DNA of 64,000 bases from Luminiphilus sp051201685 (GTDB taxonomy: Bacteria; Pseudomonadota; Gammaproteobacteria; Pseudomonadales; Halieaceae). Numbering within the stretch: position 1 is the first letter of the stretch; each line of letters opens with the position of its first letter. Location of the stretch: NCBI RefSeq assembly GCF_051201685.1, contig NZ_CP179213.1, positions 868,001 to 932,000 of the forward strand, in the 5' to 3' direction. Below, piece by piece: positions 57,382-64,000 of the stretch. A program made the position numbers and the translations under genes. The notes below the pieces were generated by a model, which saw nothing but the letters and a program-made list of their open reading frames with translations, did not search any database and was not told where the DNA came from.

Positions 57382-60300
57382 TTACTGCGTAGGGTCTGCG
57401 ACGTCATAAACGTAAATCAGATCTTTAGAGCAGGTAGTCCCAGTGGTTTCACATGCCGTTCCGTTGTAGAGAGTGCTAAGAGGGTCTGACTTGAGGCCTG
57501 TGTTTGGCTCCCGCATTCCGGAGTTGTTCCAGTCGACGAAAAATGATTCTGGCGCTTCCAGCTTGTCATCGTCGTTAAGGTCCAAAAACGCTTCTCCTTT
57601 ATCATCTTTATCGGGCTGGAATTCGTGTTTATCGGGATCGATTTTGTCGCTGGTAAAATAGCCATCGCCATTTTTATCGATGAAATCTTCCTCGCCGAGG
57701 GTGTAGGCCAATACCCGAACAGCTGAGTTATCAGGACACTCCGTTGGGCTAACCATATTCTCGGGTGCTACCCACTCGACGATACAGCGGCCAAAACTTT
57801 CAGCCCCAAAAACGCAAGAGCCGGTAGAGCCATCGTCCCCAGATTGACCCACACCTCCGCAGCTCGAGACAACATTGGCAACTGTCCCATCGACCACGGG
57901 GTTGCCCGTACGGTCAAAGGCCGCAATCTCTAGCGTGCAAACGGTACCCGCCGTATCAGTGGCCCCCGTACAGGGGATTGTGGGTGATTTATAAATGTTA
58001 TAACGACTGGCTACGGGCACTCCCACCGCAATAGTTAGCGTATCTGACAGCACAAGGGGATAACTGGGATCATTACAATCGTTTGTCAGACAGGCTTTCA
58101 CTCTAACGGGTGTCGGTAACGTTCCCGATTCTACGACGGCCCTAACAATCCCTTGCGCGTCAGTGGTGTCGGTGGCTGTCTCCAAAGCTACGCCACCTAA
58201 ATCCGTAGTGAGGGTGAATTGAACCGCAGCACCGGCGACCCCTGCGCCCTCTGAATCAAGCACTTGGTAGCTGACAATCGAGGTTTCCTGAGTGCCGGCC
58301 CCACCCCCTGAACCTTTAATTGCGATAGTGGTTGGCGCAGCACTCACAAACAACAGTCGCAATTTGTTTTCGGGCAGATCCTTTGCCTCCATGCTCACAC
58401 TAGTGACATCTTCATAAATGTTGCCATCAGTATCGGTAAATGTTGCTGTGAGCAATCCGGCACCCGTCGTGCCATCCCCAATTATTTGGAAGTTGGCATT
58501 ACCATCAGAGTCAGTCAGAGCCTGCCCATTACTGGGGGAAATTGAGCCTACCGTCGTTGCTAGCGCGATTAATTGGGCTCGGACGGACGATGTGGCACTC
58601 GCAGTCAGTTTGACGACCACGTCTACACCATCCTCATCGAAGTTGCTGCCTGACGCTGGCGATGTGATATCAAGACCGTAAAGTGGTGCGCCTTGGCTGG
58701 AAGTGACGTTGAGGCTATTGCTAAATGTATTGCCCTCGGCAGAGGTGTAGCCTGCTGTCACAGCACCGGCGCCATTGATACCGCTGTATTGAAGTGTAAA
58801 AGTGGCGTTGCCTGAGGCGTCGGTGATGGCTGAGCCATTACTAGGGGTAATGTCAGAGATTTGACTGGTCAGGGACACTAGTTCACCAGCAACAGCCGGG
58901 CCTGAGGCTGAACCCGAGCGCAAATTGACTGTAACAGTCACTGGGTTAGATGGCGTTAGTGAGCCCGTGCTGCGGCTCATGCTCAGGACATAAAGGCTTT
59001 CTGCATCTGTTTGTGCTTCGAGATTTTCAGTGAGCTGCAGATCACCCTGCGCAGTTGCATAAGTGGCAGTGACAGTTCCCGCACCGACCGTGCCGTTAAA
59101 CTCCAAGGTGAATTCTGCGACGCCATTGTCTGTGAGGGCCGATCCATTAGAGGGCGTAACACTACCCAAGTCAGTGGTTAGGTTGATGATTTCATCAGCA
59201 ACGTTTTGGACTTCGCCATCGAAATCGACTAGTGAGACACGAACAGTAAGGGGGTTGTCTTGTTTTAGAATGTTGCTAGCGTTGCCATCAGCGTCCAAAG
59301 TCACGATCGCCAGGGCGGTGTCTGACTCCGCCGAAACCGATTCCAAGACCGCGGTCTCGATCAATGAGGCGTTGTCGTTAGCAAAGCTTGCAGTAACCGT
59401 ACCGGCCCCTAAGGTGCTGCCCGCTGTAAGCGTGAATTCCGCAACGCCAGCCGCATTTGTCAGGGTACTGCCATTTGCTGGCTCAACGGTTGCGATGTCA
59501 CTGGTAAGATTGATAATTCGCAATTCAACAGCTGCTTTGTCTGATGTCGTAGTTAGGGTTACGCGAGCAGTCACCGGCGCCTCAGCGGCGATTTCAGTCG
59601 TGGTATTGCCGGCAGCGTCTAGGAGCTCTAAGTCCAAGATAAAACTACCTATAGTGGAATCGGCTGCCTTAGCTTCTATGTTGAGTGATCGCGAAAAAAC
59701 CTCACTGGCCGTGTCTGCTGCGTCTGTCGATGGCGCATAAGTGGCGGTAATGACACCGGCTCCCAGGTCGCTCTGGGCTTCGATCAAAAAGGTTACCTGT
59801 CCGCTATCGTCCGTCAGTGCAGAGCCATTGGAGGGGTCGACGGTGCCAATTGAACTCCCCAATGTAATAATTTCATTGGACACTGGGGTTTTGATGATCC
59901 CCTCAACACTGAAAAGCGTGATGGTGACAGTTAGGGGGTCGGTGCTAGAAAAGCGTTGCGTCACATTGCCTGAGGGATCTGTCGTTGCAAGGTCCAAAAG
60001 GTAAGCAGGTGGTCCTGCAGCCGCCTGAATGCTCAAAGATACGTCAACAGACTGCGCTGACTCGGTATAGGTGGCGGTCAAGGTGCCCGCCCCCTCGGTG
60101 CCATCAAACGTGACTTCAAAAACTGCAACACCGTTGGCGTCAGTGAGTGCTGAACCATTATCGGGGCTAACCGTGCCTATCGTAGCTCCGAGCTCAACAA
60201 CGGCATTGGCTATCGGGTCGCCATTGCTGCGCTGGAGGGAGACTTCGATGGTCAGGGGATTGGTGTTTGAGAGTTGATTGTCAACGTCGCCTGCAGCGTT

Positions 60301-60465
60301 GGTCGCCGCAATGGCAATGACCGCATCAATCTGGTTGGCACCTTCGTTACCTAAGAAACCACCACCGCCTGTGCCGCCACCGCCGCCGCCGCAGGCGGCA
60401 ATCAGCAGTCCCACCACAGTAATACTGGTAAACCGGATCGTTGTCCTTAACCACCGATTGAGCAT
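57382..60465 (-). CDS. Large surface lipoprotein with tandem Ig-like (Big-1/invasin type) repeats
   Basis: 1027 residues. Lipobox GLLIAAC followed by a run GGGGGGTGGGG, then six clear Ig-like repeats of roughly 110 residues and a degenerate seventh. Each repeat carries the signature x-V-x-P-x-NGSALTD-x-G-x-A-x-F-x-GAGTLTATY (for example GTVSPDNGSALTDANGVAVF). The C-terminal part has acidic loops resembling calcium sites (DKNGDGYFTSDKIDPD, DLNDDDKLEAPESF). Probably an outer-membrane-anchored stalk or adhesin, lipid-anchored at the N-terminus via the flexible Gly linker. Confidence 0.9.
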   Translation of the reverse strand: MLNRWLRTTIRFTSITVVGLLIAACGGGGGGTGGGGFLGNEGANQIDAVIAIAATNAAGDVDNQLSNTNPLTIEVSLQRSNGDPIANAVVELGATIGTVSPDNGSALTDANGVAVFEVTFDGTEGAGTLTATYTESAQSVDVSLSIQAAAGPPAYLLDLATTDPSGNVTQRFSSTDPLTVTITLFSVEGIIKTPVSNEIITLGSSIGTVDPSNGSALTDDSGQVTFLIEAQSDLGAGVITATYAPSTDAADTASEVFSRSLNIEAKAADSTIGSFILDLELLDAAGNTTTEIAAEAPVTARVTLTTTSDKAAVELRIINLTSDIATVEPANGSTLTNAAGVAEFTLTAGSTLGAGTVTASFANDNASLIETAVLESVSAESDTALAIVTLDADGNASNILKQDNPLTVRVSLVDFDGEVQNVADEIINLTTDLGSVTPSNGSALTDNGVAEFTLEFNGTVGAGTVTATYATAQGDLQLTENLEAQTDAESLYVLSMSRSTGSLTPSNPVTVTVNLRSGSASGPAVAGELVSLTSQISDITPSNGSAITDASGNATFTLQYSGINGAGAVTAGYTSAEGNTFSNSLNVTSSQGAPLYGLDITSPASGSNFDEDGVDVVVKLTASATSSVRAQLIALATTVGSISPSNGQALTDSDGNANFQIIGDGTTGAGLLTATFTDTDGNIYEDVTSVSMEAKDLPENKLRLLFVSAAPTTIAIKGSGGGAGTQETSIVSYQVLDSEGAGVAGAAVQFTLTTDLGGVALETATDTTDAQGIVRAVVESGTLPTPVRVKACLTNDCNDPSYPLVLSDTLTIAVGVPVASRYNIYKSPTIPCTGATDTAGTVCTLEIAAFDRTGNPVVDGTVANVVSSCGGVGQSGDDGSTGSCVFGAESFGRCIVEWVAPENMVSPTECPDNSAVRVLAYTLGEEDFIDKNGDGYFTSDKIDPDKHEFQPDKDDKGEAFLDLNDDDKLEAPESFFVDWNNSGMREPNTGLKSDPLSTLYNGTACETTGTTCSKDLIYVYDVADPTQ

Positions 60466-60665
60466 TGTACGTTCTCCCTGTAGAGCTGAAGCCCTGAGGC
60501 GCCATTAGTCGATATGACTTTATCATGGCAAGCGCTAGGAAGCAGTGCGGTTGCCAATGAAAATCTTAGGCGGCACCGGGTTAAAAAACCGCATTTTCCA
60601 CGAGATTTTTTATTTTAATGGCAGTTAAGTCTGCCTTAGTAAACCGCTGCTGTTATTCTATATCG

Positions 60666-61508
60666 ATGCCAATTGCCACTGCCATGAATCAGCAAATCCC
60701 CTCCTTGAGCGCCGCCGTTGTGCTTTATCACAGCTCGCTGGAGCAGCTGGAAGCTTTGGTGGCGAGTTTGGATAAAAGTGCCCAATCTATCGGCGCTGAA
60801 CTACCGCTCTATTTGGTGGACCAAAGTCAGTCAGCTATTTACTCAGCGGCGGTGCGGGAGATGACTCGTAAAGTGGTCACCGGAGGCTCGCTGCAGCTCC
60901 ACTATATTGCTCGGGAGAGCAACGACGGTTACGGCGCGGGACACAACACGGTTTTAGACAAGATGTTGGGGGACTATCACTTAATGTTGAACCCCGATGT
61001 TGAACTTTCTGAGGATGCCTTGGTTCAGGTGTTGAAGAGTCTGCGAGATCACCCTGATGTCACAATTATGGCGCCACGAGGTGCCAACGAGTTGGGGGAT
61101 GAGGAGCATCTGGCCAAGCGCTACCCGAGCGTTTTGGTTCTGCTTTTGAGAGCTTTGGGCCTACCATTCTTGTCCCGCTGCTTTTCCCAGCGATTGGCGT
61201 CGTACGAGCTGAGAGATTTGTCGGATGAAGGCGACTTGCAGGACGTTCCGCTATTGTCTGGATGCTTTATGGCTGCGCGATCAGATGCATTACGGGCGGT
61301 CGGTGGCTTCAATGAGCGGTTTTTTATGTATTTCGAAGATTACGATCTGTGCATGCGTCTAGCGAGCATTGGACGGGTGGTCCGAGACCCTAATGTACGC
61401 ATTATCCATCATGGGGGCGGGGCGGCTAGGAAAGGATTTCGTCACATTGGCTGGTTCATGTCAGGGGGAATTCGTTTCTTTCGAACATGGGGTTGGCGTT
61501 GGGTCTAA
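60666..61508 (+). CDS. Family 2 glycosyltransferase (rhamnosyltransferase-like)
   Basis: About 280 residues; starts at 60618, 60666 or 60684 are all in frame and none has a convincing ribosome site. GT-A fold: LSAAVVLYHSSLEQLEALVA, NDGYGAGHNTVL, DxD-like segment LMLNPDVELSEDAL, PLLSGCFMAARSDALRAVGG, FNERFFMYFEDYDLCMRLA with the catalytic-base region, RIIHHGGGAARKG. Transfers a sugar, typically rhamnose, in surface polysaccharide synthesis. Stands alone here rather than in a polysaccharide cluster. Confidence 0.88.
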   Translation: MPIATAMNQQIPSLSAAVVLYHSSLEQLEALVASLDKSAQSIGAELPLYLVDQSQSAIYSAAVREMTRKVVTGGSLQLHYIARESNDGYGAGHNTVLDKMLGDYHLMLNPDVELSEDALVQVLKSLRDHPDVTIMAPRGANELGDEEHLAKRYPSVLVLLLRALGLPFLSRCFSQRLASYELRDLSDEGDLQDVPLLSGCFMAARSDALRAVGGFNERFFMYFEDYDLCMRLASIGRVVRDPNVRIIHHGGGAARKGFRHIGWFMSGGIRFFRTWGWRWV

Positions 61509-61527
61509 CGATGGGACGTGCCACAAT

Positions 61528-62292
61528 ATGACCATGGAAGAAATCGATCACCAAAATCTATGGGCTGCTGAACAACGGCGACGAGGCATCCTATCGCTGC
61601 TTGGGGTGCAACCTCTAGTGGCGCGCTTCAACCCTCCGGGTGCCCGAGTTGCGAAGCAACTTGAATGTCCTCCAGAAGCTGAAGTCAGCCCCGTGGCGAG
61701 CTCGATCCAACATGAGGACATCCCGAGTGGGGCTCAAGTGAGTCAGGGGCCCCCCGCGCAGGGCCAACCCTCTTCTAAGACGGCCCAGCAACGGTCTGAA
61801 GGTTTCGGTACCTCCGAGCGGGTGAGAAATCAAAGTGAACCGAAGCCCAGCGCGCTTACGTTGGCCGATACCGAAGCCGTTGCGTTTCAGCTGCTCATTG
61901 TTGAAGCGGGCTCATGGTTATGGCTCGAACAAATTGAGGATAGCCTCATTCGGAGGGAGCAATTGCAGTTGGTTGAAGGTATGGCTCGAGCTATTACTCA
62001 AGGTGCAGTCAACCTGAAGCACCACCAATTTGATTGGCCCTTGGCTGAACACGCCCACCTGTCTAAAGATGCCGAGTCGGCAAAGCAAAGTGTTGCGGGT
62101 CAGTTACGGCGGCTTGCTCGGGAAAGGCAGGCGCTAGGTATGATCCTTATGGGGCCTGCCTGCAGCGAGTGGGTGAACGTGCCTCCAGCGCTGACCCAAC
62201 TCATCATTCCGTCAACATTGTCCATGCTTGAAGAACCCTTACTCAAGCGAGAGGCCTGGCAGGTGCTTAAGACTCATACCCCCCGGTCTTGA
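61528..62292 (+). CDS. holD: DNA polymerase III psi subunit (HolD)-like
   Basis: 254 residues from ATG 61528. The N-terminal RRRGILSLLGVQPLVARFNP resembles the conserved start of HolD psi, and the gene lies directly before rimI, as in E. coli and as recalled for the Pseudomonas psi gene. A Pro/Ser/Gln-rich linker (~50-110) joins this to a C-terminal domain (AVAFQLLIVEAGSWLWLEQI, LIIPSTLSMLEEP). Psi links the clamp loader to chi/SSB. The call rests on position and a short N-terminal match. Confidence 0.6.
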   Translation: MTMEEIDHQNLWAAEQRRRGILSLLGVQPLVARFNPPGARVAKQLECPPEAEVSPVASSIQHEDIPSGAQVSQGPPAQGQPSSKTAQQRSEGFGTSERVRNQSEPKPSALTLADTEAVAFQLLIVEAGSWLWLEQIEDSLIRREQLQLVEGMARAITQGAVNLKHHQFDWPLAEHAHLSKDAESAKQSVAGQLRRLARERQALGMILMGPACSEWVNVPPALTQLIIPSTLSMLEEPLLKREAWQVLKTHTPRS

Positions 62293-62325
62293 GAGGCCAC
62301 ATCGCCCAATTAAACAGGTGTTGTC

Positions 62326-62781
62326 ATGGGTGCACAGCCGATACAAGCAATAACGAGAGAAAAATTAAGGCCGCTCTATGAGGCAGCCGATGGCCCATCA
62401 TTAAACTTTCTCATGGATTTGATCGCGCAACCGGCTACGTGTAAAGCCTGGTATTGGGCGGACGGCGCTGAGGCTGCTGCGAGCGCTTGGTTTACGCATG
62501 TGGGTGAGGAATGCGAACTCATAGACATTCGCGTTGCCGAAAATAAACGTCGCATAGGGCTGGCTGCATCGTTATTAAGTTTTGCGCTGATGGAGCTGAA
62601 GTGTTTTGGGGCGACCGTCTGTAGGCTGGAGGTCCGGCAGAGTAACCATGCGGCCAGGGGGTTGTATGAAGGTCTGGGTTTTGAAACTGTTGGCCAACGG
62701 CCCAATTATTACCGTGTTCAAGAGGGTAGGGAGGATGCCATTCTTATGGCTGTAAATATTGAGGCGATGCTCAATCCATGA
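62326..62781 (+). CDS. rimI: Ribosomal-protein alanine N-acetyltransferase RimI (GNAT)
   Basis: 151 residues. GNAT fold: CELIDIRVAENKRRIGLAAS contains the acetyl-CoA loop (RRIGLA), then LEVRQSNHAARGLYEGLGFE and PNYYRVQEGREDAILMAVNI, all RimI hallmarks. Acetylates the N-terminus of ribosomal protein S18. Follows the holD-like gene by 33 bases; the stop overlaps the next start (ATGA). Confidence 0.88.
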   Translation: MGAQPIQAITREKLRPLYEAADGPSLNFLMDLIAQPATCKAWYWADGAEAAASAWFTHVGEECELIDIRVAENKRRIGLAASLLSFALMELKCFGATVCRLEVRQSNHAARGLYEGLGFETVGQRPNYYRVQEGREDAILMAVNIEAMLNP

Positions 62782-63173
62782 ATATTTTAGAGACCGATCA
62801 CTGGTGTCTGTTACTTCCCCCCGAGTGGTCGGGGGATTATGACGATGACGTGGTTAGAATTGGTGATGCCGATGAGGTGGGAGAAATTGAGATCACTACC
62901 TTGTGCAAAGACAGCGGGAAGGTAACGCCCTCTGAAATCGTTGCAATGGCAAAGGAGGAGTCACCGGAAGTCGCCAGCTGGAAAGACACTGAGATCGGTC
63001 AGTTCAAGGGATTAACCGGAAGCTTCCTCGACGAGGATACCCACGTTCAAGAGTGGTATGTTTCGGCCACGTCAGTCCTGCTCTACATTACCTACGTCTG
63101 TGATGCGGAGAATGCAGGTATGGATGACGCGGCTGTAATCGAGATTTTAGGAACTTTAGTCGTCGCGGATTAA
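62778..63173 (+). CDS. Small acidic protein of unknown function, coupled to rimI
   Basis: 131 residues, ATG overlapping the rimI stop, so translationally coupled. Acidic and soluble, no signal peptide: WCLLLPPEWSGDYDDDVVRI, then ITTLCKDSGKVTPSEIVAMA and EWYVSATSVLLYITYVCDAE. No family recognised, though small hypothetical genes after rimI are common in related bacteria. Convergent with rnfE, ten bases apart. Confidence 0.75.
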   Translation: MNILETDHWCLLLPPEWSGDYDDDVVRIGDADEVGEIEITTLCKDSGKVTPSEIVAMAKEESPEVASWKDTEIGQFKGLTGSFLDEDTHVQEWYVSATSVLLYITYVCDAENAGMDDAAVIEILGTLVVAD

Positions 63174-63183
63174 AGCGGCACCG

Positions 63184-63897
63184 TCAGGATATTTTCCCGG
63201 TAACTCGAACGCGTTTGGTACCGGCAATAACCGGGGCTTTGGTTGCCTCAGATCTGCGAGTTGCAGCGTTGTCCCAAGCGTTTTTACCGGCAATGAGAAA
63301 GCCGGTCACGATAAATGCGCCGGGAGGCAGGATAGCCAGTAACAGCGCGGGGTAATCTGCCGAGATTATGAAGTGCCATTGTCGGGCACCATCACCAAAA
63401 AGCAGCTGCATGTTTGCAAACAAGCCGCCTGTTCCCAGCAACTCGCGAATCGCCCCCAAGACGACCAAAACAGCACCAAAGCCAACGCCCATGATAAAGC
63501 CATCGTAAATTGAGGGTAATACCGGGTTCTTCGCTGCGAAGGCGTCCGCCCGGCCAAGAATGATGCAGTTTGTTGTTATAAGCGGCAGAAAAATACCCAG
63601 AATTTGATAGAGCTCGTAGGTGTATGCCTGCATGAGCAGTTCAATGGCTGTCACTGATGCCGCAATGATCATGACAAAAACGGGGAGTCGAATCGTATCT
63701 GAGACAACATTCCGCACCACCGATACGCAAAGATTGGAACTGACTAAAACGAACAAGGTGGCTGCTGCCAGGCCGAGAGCATTCACAACAGAGGCGGAGA
63801 CCGCAAGCAGGGGGCACAACCCCAGTAGCTGCACCAAAGCGGGATTATTTTTCCAGAGTCCATTGTGGGTTAGCGTGGCGTAGGTTGGTGTTGTCAT
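63184..63897 (-). CDS. rnfE: Electron transport complex subunit RnfE/RsxE
   Basis: 237 residues, six helices. LWKNNPALVQLLGLCPLLAV, LITTNCIILGRADAFAAKNP and SIYDGFIMGVGFGAVLVVLG with AIRELLGTG are RnfE signatures. Part of the sodium- or proton-pumping ferredoxin:NAD+ oxidoreductase (or SoxR-reducing Rsx) membrane complex. Its ATG overlaps the stop of rnfG, giving the usual rnfG-rnfE order. Confidence 0.93.
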   Translation of the reverse strand: MTTPTYATLTHNGLWKNNPALVQLLGLCPLLAVSASVVNALGLAAATLFVLVSSNLCVSVVRNVVSDTIRLPVFVMIIAASVTAIELLMQAYTYELYQILGIFLPLITTNCIILGRADAFAAKNPVLPSIYDGFIMGVGFGAVLVVLGAIRELLGTGGLFANMQLLFGDGARQWHFIISADYPALLLAILPPGAFIVTGFLIAGKNAWDNAATRRSEATKAPVIAGTKRVRVTGKIS

Positions 63898-64000
63898 GGG
63901 CCAGTCTCCACGGCGGTATTGTGCGTCGGGTCTACCTCGAATAGCCGGTCTCGATGCAGGGCTTGATACTCAAGTGTGCGACGGATGGCGGCAACAACGG
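63894..64000 (-). CDS. rnfG: Electron transport complex subunit RnfG, C-terminal end only
   Basis: The last 35 or so codons of a gene continuing beyond the window. Reads VVAAIRRTLEYQALHRDRLF, then EVDPTHNTAVETGP and a TGA that overlaps the rnfE ATG. The VxAAxRRxLEY end and position before rnfE identify the periplasmic flavin-carrying subunit; the flavin-attachment threonine is outside the window. Confidence 0.8.
   Translation of the reverse strand, partial: VVAAIRRTLEYQALHRDRLFEVDPTHNTAVETGP

Noticed and set aside
58418..60508. Long plus-strand frames opposite the Ig-repeat lipoprotein
   Set aside because: Low-complexity mirror frames of a repetitive, strongly supported minus-strand gene.

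Overview
The window looks like chromosome from a marine gammaproteobacterium of the oligotrophic OMG group, most likely the OM60/NOR5 (Halieaceae) lineage. I base this on the 16S sequence as I remember that clade, on gene order (holD-like/rimI, ilvB-ilvH, converging hppA and ilvC, pssA next to msrPQ), and on VPTL/IPTL-type C-terminal sorting tails. No database search was possible. The window is gene-dense, about 50-55% G+C, and is cut inside nadE at the left and inside rnfG at the right.

Layout. 1-6.6 kb: housekeeping genes (nadE, bamD, rluD, pgeF, and clpB behind a heat-shock type promoter). 6.7-15.7 kb: two consecutive minor type IV pilin sets. The first is four small, partly degenerate genes with a probable frameshift in one leader; the second is a complete pilE-fimT-pilV-pilW-pilX-pilY1 series. 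15.7-25.2 kb: a DUF4124 protein, ilvB-ilvH behind a long untranslated leader, membrane pyrophosphatase, ilvC, pssA, and msrPQ with msrP frameshifted. 25.2-31 kb: one rRNA operon (16S, tRNA-Ile, tRNA-Ala, 23S, 5S) with two tandem promoters, boxA elements and a terminator.

31-46 kb is the accessory part. It starts with a three-part protein (unknown N-terminus, MurF-like ligase, methyltransferase) followed at once by a CmoA-like enzyme. After a class A acid phosphatase come small genes and repeats around the most striking gene of the window: a secreted protein whose core is almost eukaryotic ubiquitin but whose C-terminal Gly-Gly is replaced by a VPTL-type membrane sorting tail. A 32-bp direct repeat brackets it. 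Beside it lie a two-gene operon (a 70-residue sorting-tail mini-protein plus a secreted S74 self-processing fibre-like protein), an S9 peptidase, and a tract of 36 perfect heptanucleotide repeats.

46-64 kb: oxidative and lipid-type metabolism (hydroxyacid dehydrogenase, P450, two SDRs, acyl-CoA synthetase, pyridoxamine-phosphate-oxidase-like flavoprotein), transporters, a TPR/2-oxoglutarate oxygenase, a large Ig-repeat lipoprotein, a glycosyltransferase, holD-rimI and the start of the Rnf cluster. Best candidates for something undescribed: the surface-sorted ubiquitin with its repeats and sorting-tail neighbours, and the MurF-methyltransferase/CmoA-like pair.
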